DNA of 64,000 nucleotides from Planctomycetaceae bacterium (GTDB lineage: Bacteria; Planctomycetota; Planctomycetia; Planctomycetales; Planctomycetaceae): assembly GCA_029259845.1 (NCBI GenBank), contig JAJDEI010000110.1, positions 1 through 64,000 on the forward strand. Reading direction: 5' to 3'. Each line of letters starts with the position of its first letter. The first letter of the stretch is position 1. This document shows, in pieces, positions 8,531 through 17,321 of the stretch. The position numbers were made by a program, and so were the translations under genes. The notes under the pieces are model-generated. The model did no database searches. It saw only the letters and a list, made by a program, of their open reading frames with translations, and had not been told where the DNA came from.

Positions 8531-9952
8531 TTATGAACCGGTTTTGAGTTGGGACTCGAGGGAGTCGACGACTTCCTGGAGGGGCCATTGCTCGGCGCAG
8601 ACGCGGATTTCGCCGTTTTCGTCGATAAGCCGCCGCACTTTTTTCTCGGCCGCCATCACCGTGCTGTGATTGCGATTACCGAAAAACTGGCCGATCTCGC
8701 TGTAGGCGCAGGCGGTCAACCGGCGGGCCAGATACATGGCCAGCATCCGCGGCTGGCTCACCGAGCGGGAGCGTTTGGCGGACTTGAGTTCGTCGGCGGT
8801 GACATGAAACAGCCGGCAGACGGCTTGTTCCACGTCGCAAAGCCTGACGATGCGGATGCAATCCCGTTCGAGCCGCGCGAGCACCTCACGCGCTGCCTGA
8901 ACAGAGACGCGGCGTTTGGTCATCGTGTGGTATGTCTGCAGGCAATTGACGGCCCCTTCCAATTCCCGCACGTTGTTGGTAAAGCGGCGGGCGATGAAGC
9001 TGAGCGCTTCGTCGGCGACGGGAAAGGGATGCTGCCGGACCCGTTGCCGCACAATTTCCAGTCGCGTTTCGACGTCGGACGATTCGAGCCGGCACGCCAT
9101 GCCGGAAAGCATCCGCGTGACGAGTTCGTCGCTGAGCTTGTCCAACAGCCGGGGGTGACGGTCGGCGGTGAGCACGGTTTGCCGGTCGTGTGTCTCCAGA
9201 CTCTTGAGCGTGTGCAGGAACTCCTCTTCAATGCCGCTTTTTCCGTTCAGGAAGTCAACATCATCGACAAGCAGCACGTCGACGTTGCGAAACTTCTGGT
9301 GGAAGCTCGGCAGGCTGCGTTCGCGCAGCGCTTGCGTGAAATAATTGGCGAAGTTTTCTGCGGTGAGAAACAGGACGTGCAGAGCCGGATACTGCCGGCG
9401 GACCTGCCGGTAAATGCCCTCGAGCAGATGCGTTTTGCCGCAGCCGACGCCGCCGTACAGGCACAGGGGATTGAGCGGACCGCCGGGGTTTTCCGCAACC
9501 TGGCGGGCAGCGGTGAAGGCGAGTTCGTTCTTGCGACCGGGGATGAAGTCTGCGAGGCCGGCAAAACGTCGGCGCGACGCGGCCGTCCGTGGCACAGCGC
9601 CGCGCCCGTTGTTGCGATCGTCTCCGCTGCGGGGCTGATCGTGTTGCGAGGCCTTGCTCCGCGGATTCGGCTCTGCTGCCGGCGACTCTTCGGCACCTGC
9701 CGCAAGCGGTCCGACATCGAGCCGCACGCGCGAACCAGGTCCGATGATGTCCCGGGCGGCATCGCGCAGCACGTCAGCGAACTGTCGTTGCAGCCAGTTT
9801 TGCAGATAAGGACTGCCGGCGTAGACAATCAGTTCGTCGCCGCGAACTTCGAGACGTGCGGACTTCTGAAACCAGTTTGCATATCTCCGTTCTCCTAGTG
9901 TCGCGATCAACGTCTGTTGAATTCGCGAGACCAGTTCCTGATTGGATTCCAT
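8531..9952 (-). CDS. dnaA: Chromosomal replication initiator DnaA
   Basis: A 473-residue DnaA, the AAA+ protein that binds and melts the origin. Domain I is at about 1-80, followed by a low-complexity linker to about residue 130. The ATPase has Walker A GGVGCGKT (167-174) and Walker B LLVDDVD (from about 227). The C-terminal DNA-binding domain carries the signature RNHSTVMAAEKKV. The start at MESNQ is preferred because domain I of the family begins there; an in-frame start 12 codons upstream adds GRKRQ-type sequence. The gene is not next to dnaN, recF or gyrB, unlike most bacteria. A sulfatase follows on the same strand. The upstream 700 bases have no gene and may hold DnaA sites. Confidence 0.96.
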   Translation of the reverse strand: MESNQELVSRIQQTLIATLGERRYANWFQKSARLEVRGDELIVYAGSPYLQNWLQRQFADVLRDAARDIIGPGSRVRLDVGPLAAGAEESPAAEPNPRSKASQHDQPRSGDDRNNGRGAVPRTAASRRRFAGLADFIPGRKNELAFTAARQVAENPGGPLNPLCLYGGVGCGKTHLLEGIYRQVRRQYPALHVLFLTAENFANYFTQALRERSLPSFHQKFRNVDVLLVDDVDFLNGKSGIEEEFLHTLKSLETHDRQTVLTADRHPRLLDKLSDELVTRMLSGMACRLESSDVETRLEIVRQRVRQHPFPVADEALSFIARRFTNNVRELEGAVNCLQTYHTMTKRRVSVQAAREVLARLERDCIRIVRLCDVEQAVCRLFHVTADELKSAKRSRSVSQPRMLAMYLARRLTACAYSEIGQFFGNRNHSTVMAAEKKVRRLIDENGEIRVCAEQWPLQEVVDSLESQLKTGS

Positions 9953-10674
9953 AGTCGCGGTCTGCCTCTTGCGACCCCCGGCGCGCACCCCGAACGCTGC
10001 AGAAGTCGTCGTGACTTCGCCGACAGCGACGGGTTAGCACTCCGTTGCCAGTCCACGCAGGATGGACAGTGGGTAGTGCGATGATGGGAAGCGGCGCAGG
10101 AGCAGACCGGCGGGCGATGCGAGCGCACGCTGAGCACAGAAAAATCGCGGGTTTGAATCCCAAGAAAACGTTGCTCGCATCAGCAACCGGCCACTCGAAT
10201 GGCCATGACTCAACTCAGTAACGCCGATCCTACCGCCGGCTGCCCTGGAGTCAAACGTAAACGGGTGATTAAATTCCCGGTGTCGAGGAAGTCGAAAAAA
10301 GCCCTTGAATTTGTGGACGGGTTCGTCTCCCGAAGATCACCGCCGCGAGACAACCTGTCCACAACCTGTCGATTGTCGGTGATACGCCATCTGTTCGCGA
10401 CAGTCGCATCACGTTTCGTCGATGACTGTCGCATGACGAAGCCCAGCACCGCATTCGCGAGCGGTTGGGAAGCCCGTGCGTGTATCATCGTTTGCCCCAA
10501 CAGGTTCAGCGATCCCGCGCGAGTGCGGTTGCCCGTTTGGCCTCCCGCGGTGAAGCGGCGGGCGCTGGAACAAATCCCCCAACGCACATCGAGCCGACAA
10601 GAGTCCACTCTTGCCGGCCCGACGCTTCAGGGAGATGCAGCCATTGTCAGTCGTGTTCCGTTCCAACTCGAGGG
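9953..10674. other. Gene-free region upstream of dnaA with two DnaA-box-like sites
   Basis: About 720 bases without a convincing gene. It includes two inverted near-matches to the DnaA box TTATCCACA: CTGTCCACA at 10355-10363 on the plus strand and CCGTCCACA (complement of 10312-10320). A locally AT-rich stretch (about 10268-10312, with AAAAAAG and GAATTTG) precedes them. This could be part of oriC or dnaA autoregulation, but two imperfect boxes are weak evidence; a GC-skew plot over the genome would be decisive. Confidence 0.25.
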
Positions 10675-11409
10675 TTACTCGGGACGGTCCGGACGATCGT
10701 TCTCAGAGTCGCCACCGTCGCGCGGTCCTCGATCTCCCTGCGGTCCCTTACCCTGCGGCTCCTTGCCGTGTGGTCCTCGTGGGCCACCATGCTTGCGATG
10801 ATGTTCGCGCAGCATCTGTTCGATTTCATCGGGGGTGACGAAACCGTCTTCGTCCCGGTCCGCTTTGGTGAACAGTTTCAGAAACTCTTCTTTGGAGAGT
10901 TGCTCGTCGTCGTTTTCGTCCAACGTCATGACCCGGTCGATCAGGACCCCGGGCCCGTGGCCTTCCGGGGGACCGGAACGGCCACCGCCCCCGGGACCGG
11001 GCCGTTCGGAACGACCGCCCCGCCGTCCCTCGTGCGGAGGGCCGCCCCGTCCGTGACGGCTCTGTGGCCCACCGCGGCCAGCGGACTGCGGACGGATTTC
11101 TTCGCGGGTCAGCTTGCCGTCTTCGTTTTTGTCCAGCGACTTCAAGGAAGCGGCCGCGCTCTCGATCTCTGCGGCGGAGATTTCGCCGTCCTCATCGGCA
11201 TCAAGGGCCTCCAGCAGCGGGATGTGCGGAGGGCCGCCCCCCCTGCGACCGAAGCCTCCGCGGCCGCGTTCCCCATCGGGACGGTCGGATTGAGGACGTC
11301 CGCGCGGCGGACCGTCGGGACGCTCATCGCCCGGTTCCGCAGAAACAGTCGCGATTGTCAGGCAGGCGAGTGCACACGTCGCCGCCAGCGTGGTGAATGT
11401 CCGTGCCAT
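10675..11409 (-). CDS. Exported EF-hand calcium-binding protein
   Basis: A 244-residue protein with a signal peptide (MARTFTTLAATCALACLTIATVSA) followed by four EF-hand loops in two pairs: DADEDGEISAAE, DKNEDGKLTREE, DENDDEQLSKEE and DRDEDGFVTPDE. Each has acidic residues at loop positions 1, 3, 5 and 12, so calcium binding is likely. The loops are joined by Gly/Arg/Pro-rich spacers (GRGGPQSRHGRGGPP and similar), giving a flexible, strongly charged protein. The start is fixed by the signal peptide and by AGGAA about 6 bases before the ATG. Planctomycetes have many such proteins; the partner is unknown. It stands alone, with 1.2 kb of gene-free DNA upstream. Confidence 0.88.
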   Translation of the reverse strand: MARTFTTLAATCALACLTIATVSAEPGDERPDGPPRGRPQSDRPDGERGRGGFGRRGGGPPHIPLLEALDADEDGEISAAEIESAAASLKSLDKNEDGKLTREEIRPQSAGRGGPQSRHGRGGPPHEGRRGGRSERPGPGGGGRSGPPEGHGPGVLIDRVMTLDENDDEQLSKEEFLKLFTKADRDEDGFVTPDEIEQMLREHHRKHGGPRGPHGKEPQGKGPQGDRGPRDGGDSENDRPDRPE

Positions 11410-12618
11410 TGTTAGTTCCTGTTGGGGTGTCTGGTGGAATTGTGGAACTGCTTGTGATGTTCTCGTGGAGTTCTCAAGAACCCAAACACGGCAACGTGCG
11501 GGCTCCTGCTGAGGTCTCCTTGAACAGCAGCGTTGGCCGTCCGCCCGAACCGGCTGCCGGAGGAACATCCGGCCACTGTTGTCGTCGGGCCATTATTGGT
11601 ACCGCACGACACGACCACCAATACACTGCCTTTTTTGATGGCCTGAAAAGGTTGCGGGAGATCACCCATCGCTTTCCTCGTCCCCAGGCTTCCGCTTGCA
11701 AACGCCCGGCGCGGGGCAGTTGCAACCCGATTACGAGAAGGAAGGAACACTGATTCTGACGAATAGTGCACTGGCCGATACGGGGCGGCCCACGAGCAAT
11801 GGGAGAGGGGGGTTCGACAGTCTCCGTACGAAAAAGGCTACAAAGTCTTGCTTCGTGCGCAAGTATCTGACGTCGGCGGAGAACCACGGAAGAAGTGGAA
11901 GGGACGGAAACAAGGCCGGCCGGCGGATCCCAGCTTTCCTGAATTGGCGGTCACGGGACTGCGGCGAATGAAATCTCTCGTGGAGAGGGCCGGCACCTTT
12001 TTCGGCCATGGCCGGCTTTGTGTCGCTCACCGTTTCCTGCCGACAAAGTTGCTTGACGCCGGTCCCGCGGTCTTTTCGAGAAGCGTTGTCCGACCTGTGA
12101 ACGGTGACAGCTCGGTCCCATTGATGATCCGCGCGAATCCGCATCATCCGCGGTCTCTCACGCTTGCTTGCGGCCATAGGCCGCGATGGGAAATCCGTGG
12201 TGATTGGGTGGCCGCAGGGGGGAGACCACGGATGGTCCGCCGATGGGCACGGATTTTTTGTCCCGGCACCCGCCGTCCGTCAGCATGCCTTTGACGCTGA
12301 CAAGAGTGGGGGCCCGGCCGGCACGGCTGGGTCGCACCGGATGCCTCACACTCAGCGACCGGATGTTTCAAATGGTTTGTCAGCCGAGTGTGGAACATCT
12401 TGTGCCTGCGGCATCCCGCCGAATCGGCTGGGCCACCTGCGTGAACCGCTCTGGGCCGGTCGTGGGTGATGTGACGGCGGATGCGGTCGTGCGGGGTCGG
12501 CCACCTGCTCGCTTGATGATGTTGCCGGCGGGGGCGATCTGCCGATGCTCCTCAAGACCTGTTGAGATGACCGGCTGCGGGGATGGTTCGCCGCGCGGGG
12601 ACGCTCTGGACTCGATTG
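11410..12618. other. Long gene-free stretch between EF-hand gene and tssA
   Basis: About 1.2 kb in which no reading frame shows a recognisable protein or convincing codon bias. A GGCACCTTTTTCGGCCATGGCC segment near 11993-12014 resembles part of the repeat at 16721-16796. No tRNA, tmRNA or SRP-like core was recognised. The T6SS promoter probably lies near its right end, but I could not identify it. Confidence 0.5.
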
Positions 12619-13680
12619 ATGCTGACTTCGCTCCCTGACCTCCATTCGCTGGCCGACGCCATCGATCCGCATTGCCCCAGCGGAGACGATCTGGCGTACA
12701 CGGACCGCTATGGGGAGATGGAGCGACTGGCCCAGGGGCGTGCCGAGCAGCAGTACGGGGCGGCGATATTCGAGGCTCAGGGACCGGCGTGGGAGTCGCT
12801 CCTCGAGCACGCCCTGGAACTGGCCGCCCACACCCATGACCTGCGAGTCGGCGTCTATTTGACACTGGGGCTGACACGGACGCGCGGACTCGCCGGGCTG
12901 GCGGACGGGCTGGAGTTGCTGGCGTGCTGGCTGACGAACGAATGGGACACGCTGCATCCGGCGCTGGACCCGGACGACGGCGACGAGGCGGTCGAACGAT
13001 CGAACATCCTGCTGGAACTTCGTGACCGTGCGCTTACGGGGCTGACGCAAGCTCCCCTCGCCTCCGCGGCCGGGCTGGGCACGTGCACGCTCCGGGAGTT
13101 GCAGATCGCCCGTGGGGAGCGGACCGCGGAGAGTCCGAGGAAACGACTGACGTCGTCTGACCTGCAGGCGATCTTCGCGGCTGCTGATCGCGGTGCGTTG
13201 GAAGCGACGCGGGCGGACGTGGTTCGCTCGGAGCGGATGCTGGAGCAGATCGTTGAGGTCTTCGAATCACAAACCGGCACGGCTCCGACGCTGGAACCGA
13301 TGGCCACGCTGTTGAAAGAAATCCGTGACGTCATCGACGAACTGACACCCGAGGCTGCGCCGATGAAACCGAAAACCTCCCCGGGGACGTTGTCCCCGTC
13401 GGCTGCATCCGCGATGGGCGTGTCCGCAGCGGCGACGTCTTCATCCGCCTCGTTCGACCGGCTCCACGTCGGCAGCCGAGGCGACGTCGTCACCATTCTG
13501 GATGCGCTGTGCGTGTACTACGAGCACAACGAACCTTCCAGCCCGGTCCCTTTGCTTCTACAGAAGGCGCGGCGGTTGGTCGATATGGACTTTCTGGACA
13601 TCGTACGTAATTTGGCCCCGGACGGCCTTGCTGACGTGTCGCGGTGGGCAGGATGCCTCGACGCCGGCGACGAAAACTGA
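12619..13680 (+). CDS. tssA: Type VI secretion protein TssA
   Basis: A 353-residue TssA with the ImpA N-terminal domain at about 10-110 (HSLADAIDPHCPSGDDLAYTDRY ... THDLRVGVYLTLGLTRTRGLAGLADGLELL). TssA primes and coordinates assembly of T6SS tail tube and sheath at the baseplate. After a Pro/Ser/Ala-rich linker the C-terminus (DALCVYYEHNEPSSPVPLLLQKARRLVDMDFLDIVRNLAPDG) is the conserved tail typical of short TssA proteins. The ATG at 12619 is chosen because it starts directly before the domain; an upstream ATG adds unrelated residues. It is first in the co-oriented block tssA-B-C-hcp-E-F-G. Confidence 0.9.
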   Translation: MLTSLPDLHSLADAIDPHCPSGDDLAYTDRYGEMERLAQGRAEQQYGAAIFEAQGPAWESLLEHALELAAHTHDLRVGVYLTLGLTRTRGLAGLADGLELLACWLTNEWDTLHPALDPDDGDEAVERSNILLELRDRALTGLTQAPLASAAGLGTCTLRELQIARGERTAESPRKRLTSSDLQAIFAAADRGALEATRADVVRSERMLEQIVEVFESQTGTAPTLEPMATLLKEIRDVIDELTPEAAPMKPKTSPGTLSPSAASAMGVSAAATSSSASFDRLHVGSRGDVVTILDALCVYYEHNEPSSPVPLLLQKARRLVDMDFLDIVRNLAPDGLADVSRWAGCLDAGDEN

Positions 13681-13935
13681 ATTGAGAGGCATTCAAGACG
13701 CGCAGGTATGCGGATGTCAGAGCGAGGGGCGTATCGAACGATCCGTCGCAAAGTCCAGTGTCCAGAGTTGAGTGTCCAGTGAGGTCGCAGAACGTGGCTC
13801 ACTGGGCTCTGGACACTCAACACTGGACATGCCCCGGCGGTCTTCGTGGTTTTCAGACTCCGGCATCCTCCATCGAGTCTTGCAGCTTCTCATTAACGCG
13901 GCCGGCATCCCGGCCCTACGAAAGCGAGGTGTTCC
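13681..13935. repeat. tssA-tssB spacer with a long imperfect hairpin
   Basis: The 255-base gap contains an inverted pair built from TGTCCAGAG / GAGTGTCCAG mini-repeats: GTCCAGTGTCCAGAGTTGAG at 13752 and CTCAACACTGGAC ending at 13828. It could fold into a stem of about 30 bp. It may reduce read-through from tssA into tssB, or simply be one of the dispersed repeats of this genome. Confidence 0.5.
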
Positions 13936-14457
13936 TTGGGCGACAGCAGTCAGAAATTCATTGGTCGAAACAGGCCTCCTCGCGTACAGATCGAATACGA
14001 CGTCGAGCTGTATGGCGCGGAGAAGGTGGTCGAGCTCCCGTTCGTGATGGGCGTGATGGCCGACCTTTCGGGGAACCCGGCTGAGGAGCTGGACCCGATT
14101 GGCGATCGCAAGTTCCTGGAGATCGACGTCGACAACTTCGACGATCGTCTCAAGGCAGCGCAGCCGCGCGTGGCCTTAACCGTTCCCAACACGCTGACCG
14201 GCGAAGGCAATCTGGCCGTCGACATGACCTTCGAAAGCATGGACGACTTCTCGCCCGCCGCCGTGGCGGAGAAGGTCGAACCGCTGAACCGACTGCTCGA
14301 AGCCCGCCAGAAACTGTCCGGTCTGCTGACCTATCTGGACGGCAAAGCGGGCGCCGAATCGTTGATGAACCGGATTCTCGAAAGCGAGGATCTTCTCAAG
14401 ACGCTTGCGGACGAGGCCACCACGGCTGCCTCCGACTCCGCCGGAAAGGAGGCGTGA
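13936..14457 (+). CDS. tssB: Type VI sheath small subunit TssB (VipA/ImpB)
   Basis: A 173-residue TssB, which with TssC forms the contractile cytoplasmic sheath. The family core is clear: RPPRVQIEYDVELYGAEKVVELPFVMGVMADL at about 14-45, then DRKFLEIDVDNFDDRL and VPNTLTGEGNLAVDMTF; the C-terminal helix (LNRLLEARQKLSGLLTYLDGK) is the part that wraps with TssC. The start is TTG at 13936, supported by GAGGTG about 6 bases upstream and by alignment of the N-terminus. Only three bases separate it from tssC, indicating one operon. Confidence 0.95.
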   Translation: MGDSSQKFIGRNRPPRVQIEYDVELYGAEKVVELPFVMGVMADLSGNPAEELDPIGDRKFLEIDVDNFDDRLKAAQPRVALTVPNTLTGEGNLAVDMTFESMDDFSPAAVAEKVEPLNRLLEARQKLSGLLTYLDGKAGAESLMNRILESEDLLKTLADEATTAASDSAGKEA

Positions 14458-14460
14458 CCC

Positions 14461-15933
14461 ATGGCTGAAACCCTTGTCGCAGAACCGATCGCCCGTGAAG
14501 AATTGTCCGGCCTGCTGGAGCAGGAATTCCGTCCGCAGTCAGAGCATACTCTGGCAGCGGTGGAGGACGCCGTCGGCGTGTTGGCCGCCCGCGTGCTGGA
14601 AGACGCCGACGCGATCATCAGCAGCGATGCGATCAACACGATCGAATCGCTGATCGCCGAGATCGACAGCCGGCTCACCGAGCAGATCAACGAGGTGATC
14701 CATCACCCGGACTTCCAGAAGCTGGAAGGCACGTGGCGCGGACTGCATCATCTCGTCAACAACACCGAGACCGACGAGCTGCTCAAGATTCGGGCGTTCA
14801 ACGTCTCGAAGCAGGAACTGGGCAAGACCCTGAAGAAATTCAAAGGGACCGCCTGGGACCAGAGCCCGGTCTTCAAGAAGCTGTACGAAGAAGAGTACGG
14901 CCAGTTTGGCGGCGAACCTTATGGTTGCCTGATCGGTGACTACGAGTTCGATCACTCGGCCCCGGATGTCGAGTTGCTCGGCGAGCTTTCGCAGATCGCA
15001 GCCGCCTGTCATACGCCCATCATCACGGCAGCGGCGCCGTCGCTGATGCAGATGGGGTCGTGGCAGGAACTGGCGAACCCGCGCGATCTGACCAAGATCT
15101 TCGGCACCCCAGAGTTCGCCTCCTGGCGGTCGCTGCGGGAAAGCGAAGATTCCCGGTACGTCGGCCTGACGTTGCCGCGGGTGCTGTCCCGTTTGCCTTA
15201 CGGACCGCGGGAGAACCCGGTGGACGAGTTCGACTTCGAAGAGGACACCGCCGGTGCGGATCATTCGAAGTTTACCTGGTCCAACGCCTCGTACGCGATG
15301 GGCGTGAACGTCAACCGGGCGTTCAAGCTGTACGGCTGGTGTTCGCGGATTCGCGGCGTCGAATCGGGCGGGGCGGTCGAGGGACTGCCGGTGCACACTT
15401 TCCCGACCGACGACGGCGGGGTCGACATGAAGTGTCCGACCGAGATCGCCATCAGCGACCGCCGGGAAGCGGAACTCGCCAAGAACGGTTTCATGCCGCT
15501 CGTCTTCCGGAAGAACTCCAATCTGGCGGCCTTCATCGGTGCCCAGTCGTTGCAGAAGCCGTTTACGTACGACGATCCGGATGCCACGGCGAACGCCAAT
15601 CTGTCTGCCCGGCTGCCGTACCTGTTCGCCACCTGCCGTTTCGCGCACTACCTGAAGTGCATCGTGCGGGACAAGATCGGCTCGTTCAAAGAGCGGACGG
15701 ACATGGAAGCGTGGTTGAACCGTTGGATCAGCCGCTATGTGGAACGGAACCCCGCCACGGCGACGGAAGTCGACAAGGCGAAGCACCCCCTGGCGGCGGC
15801 GGAAGTCGTGGTCGAAGAGGTCGAAGGGAACCCGGGCTACTACTCGGCCAAAATCTTCCTGCGTCCTCACTACCAGTTGGAAGGCCTGACCGTCTCGCTG
15901 CGGTTGGTCTCGAAGCTGCCCAGCGGCAAGTAA
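14461..15933 (+). CDS. tssC: Type VI sheath large subunit TssC (VipB/ImpC)
   Basis: A 490-residue TssC, the larger sheath protein. Typical stretches include FQKLEGTWRGLHHLVNNTE (about 80-100), DYEFDHSAPDVELLGELSQIAAACHTPIITAAAPSLM, FTWSNASYAMGVNVNRAFKLYGWC and the C-terminal FLRPHYQLEGLTVSLRLVSKLPSGK. Length matches the family. In other systems ClpV recycles the sheath by binding the TssC N-terminus; no clpV is present in this window. A purine-rich AAAGGAGG upstream overlaps the end of tssB and gives a strong ribosome-binding site for the ATG. Confidence 0.96.
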   Translation: MAETLVAEPIAREELSGLLEQEFRPQSEHTLAAVEDAVGVLAARVLEDADAIISSDAINTIESLIAEIDSRLTEQINEVIHHPDFQKLEGTWRGLHHLVNNTETDELLKIRAFNVSKQELGKTLKKFKGTAWDQSPVFKKLYEEEYGQFGGEPYGCLIGDYEFDHSAPDVELLGELSQIAAACHTPIITAAAPSLMQMGSWQELANPRDLTKIFGTPEFASWRSLRESEDSRYVGLTLPRVLSRLPYGPRENPVDEFDFEEDTAGADHSKFTWSNASYAMGVNVNRAFKLYGWCSRIRGVESGGAVEGLPVHTFPTDDGGVDMKCPTEIAISDRREAELAKNGFMPLVFRKNSNLAAFIGAQSLQKPFTYDDPDATANANLSARLPYLFATCRFAHYLKCIVRDKIGSFKERTDMEAWLNRWISRYVERNPATATEVDKAKHPLAAAEVVVEEVEGNPGYYSAKIFLRPHYQLEGLTVSLRLVSKLPSGK

Positions 15934-16021
15934 GCATTCGACGCGCCCCTCGGAGACCACCGGCTCCGGGGGGCCGCGCTGATCTTGAATCATCCTTCTC
16001 AGCCGGTGCAGGAGGTTCCCG

Positions 16022-16495
16022 ATGATTGCCCTCAACTTCGACACCCAGATCAAGGGGTCGTGCATCCTCGACAATCATAAAGATTGGATCGACGTCGATA
16101 CGATTTCGTTCGGTGTGAACCGGAGCGTGCAGTTCAAATCGGCCGGTGCCGACCGCACGACCAGCGTTGCCCATTTCTCGGAAATCAATCTGTCACGGAT
16201 GGTCGACATCGCTTCGGCCGACCTGTTCTCACAGTCGATTTCCGGAGAAAGTCTCGGCAAGGCGACGATCGACCTGATTCGCTCCGACACGAATTCCCAC
16301 AAGTCCTACATGCAGATCATTCTGCATGAGCCGATCATTACGGCCTACAACATTTCGTCCGGCGGCGGCGAGACGGCCAACGAAACCGTGACGATCAACT
16401 TCACCAAAATCTCCGTCGAATACAACGACGAAGGTGTGAACCAGAGCCAGCAGAAGGGCTGGGACCTGACCAAGAGCGCCGAATTGGCCGCCTGA
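16022..16495 (+). CDS. hcp: Type VI tube protein Hcp (TssD)
   Basis: A 157-residue Hcp, forming the hexameric rings of the inner tube that is fired from the cell and can carry effectors. The sequence runs from FDTQIKGSCILDNHKDWIDVDTISFGVNRSV through GESLGKATIDLIR to the C-terminal ETVTINFTKISVEYND, all typical of Hcp. It has no C-terminal extension, so it is not an evolved Hcp effector. GGAGG precedes the ATG. About 90 bases separate it from tssC. An intrinsic terminator 60 bases after the stop suggests hcp is the last gene of a strongly expressed B-C-hcp unit. Confidence 0.96.
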   Translation: MIALNFDTQIKGSCILDNHKDWIDVDTISFGVNRSVQFKSAGADRTTSVAHFSEINLSRMVDIASADLFSQSISGESLGKATIDLIRSDTNSHKSYMQIILHEPIITAYNISSGGGETANETVTINFTKISVEYNDEGVNQSQQKGWDLTKSAELAA

Positions 16496-16554
16496 CCTTC
16501 GTCGCGGCCCTGATTTCTGTTGCGACGATAATTTCTGTCGCGATGATGATGAAT

Positions 16555-16601
16555 CCGACCGGGAGCCCTGGAAGATTTCTTTCAGGGTTCCTGTCGGTTT
16601 T
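16555..16601 (+). terminator. Intrinsic terminator after hcp
   Basis: A long stem pairs CCGACCGGGAGCCCTG with CAGGGTTCCTGTCGG, with one or two mismatches, around a loop of about 12 bases, and is followed by TTTT at 16598-16601. This is the clearest rho-independent terminator in the window. It should separate the sheath/tube genes from the baseplate genes tssE-F-G. Confidence 0.7.
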
Positions 16602-16720
16602 CCGGTTCGCCGCGAGTTTCAACGCAGGTCGGATCGAAGAACGGCCGATAGAAAGACACAGGGAAACGCGGTGAAAAGACGCGCGCGAGGGATCGCGCGC
16701 GACGACGTCACCGAAGATCC

Positions 16721-16796
16721 GGGGTCAGGCACCTTTTTCGGTTGGAAACGGTATCCGATTCCGCATGGGCGATGGCCGAAAAAGGTGCCTGACCCC
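16721..16796. repeat. Perfect 21 bp inverted repeat, GGGGTCAGGCACC family
   Basis: The arms at 16721-16741 and 16776-16796 are exact reverse complements over 21 bases, beginning GGGGTCAGGCACC and ending TTTTTCGG, with a 34-base spacer. Single arms (TCGTGCCTGACCCC) occur at about 109-122 and 47357-47370, showing that it is a dispersed family. It lies 45 bases upstream of tssE. Confidence 0.8.
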
Positions 16797-16841
16797 AACC
16801 TGTGAACGCTTACGACGACCATACGCACGGATGCGGTACCG

Positions 16842-17321
16842 ATGGCCATTGGCGATGCCAGAGATGTTGCCCCTGCGGGGCTCCTTGGTCGGATCGGCCA
16901 GGATTCTCGGCGCATCGAGACGCCCGAAGCCTATCATCAAGCCGTGCTTGCCGACCTGCAGGATCTGCTGGGAACGGTGCGACGTTGGTCCAACGCCGAA
17001 CTGGACAAGCACCGTGACGTCGGACGGTCGGTGCTGAACTATGGCGTCTCCCCGCTTACCGGGCGAGTGCTCTCCCGAGATTCGGCCGACGAACTGGCCG
17101 GCGAAATCCGCGCGACTATTCTTCGCTTCGACGGGCGTTTCGACCCCGCCACTTTTCAAGTGACGGCGACCGTCGACCCCGATCGCACACCGCTCGATGC
17201 GCTCACACTGCGGTTGGAAGGCAACCTGCGCGGCTTCCCCCGGCCGGTCCCGTTTTTTGCCCGCGCGACGGCGAACCTCGAGAGCGGGTTTCTGGAATTC
17301 CTTCCGGAGGCAGCCGCCTGA
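16842..17321 (+). CDS. tssE: Type VI baseplate protein TssE (gp25-like)
   Basis: A 159-residue TssE of the GPW/gp25 family, a wedge component of the T6SS baseplate that starts sheath polymerisation. Characteristic features are DLQDLLGTVRRW near residue 40, RSVLNYGVSPLTG at about 61-73, and the C-terminal FDPATFQVTATVDPDRTPLDALTLRLEGNLRG. The conserved E-x-R of gp25-like proteins is not obvious in its usual place. Its TGA overlaps the ATG of tssF by one base (TGATG), showing tight coupling. Confidence 0.93.
   Translation: MAIGDARDVAPAGLLGRIGQDSRRIETPEAYHQAVLADLQDLLGTVRRWSNAELDKHRDVGRSVLNYGVSPLTGRVLSRDSADELAGEIRATILRFDGRFDPATFQVTATVDPDRTPLDALTLRLEGNLRGFPRPVPFFARATANLESGFLEFLPEAAA

Larger units (their letters stand above)
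16496..16841. other. hcp-tssE intergenic region
   Basis: About 345 bases without a gene. It holds the hcp terminator (16555-16601) and the large GGGGTCAGGCACC inverted repeat (16721-16796). Transcription of tssE-F-G therefore needs read-through or its own promoter, which I could not pinpoint. Confidence 0.6.

Noticed and set aside
475-10005. Avoidance of CTGCAG as a sign of an active PstI-like system
   Set aside because: CTGCAG occurs repeatedly (for example near 475, 4133, 7990 and 10000), so there is no visible avoidance; with a working methylase none is required.
10210-10608. A 132-codon frame upstream of dnaA
   Set aside because: No recognisable family and no ribosome-binding site; the region includes the DnaA-box-like sites.
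11410-12618. Overlapping frames of about 140 codons in the gap before tssA
   Set aside because: Mutually overlapping on both strands, motif-free and crossing repeat-like sequence.
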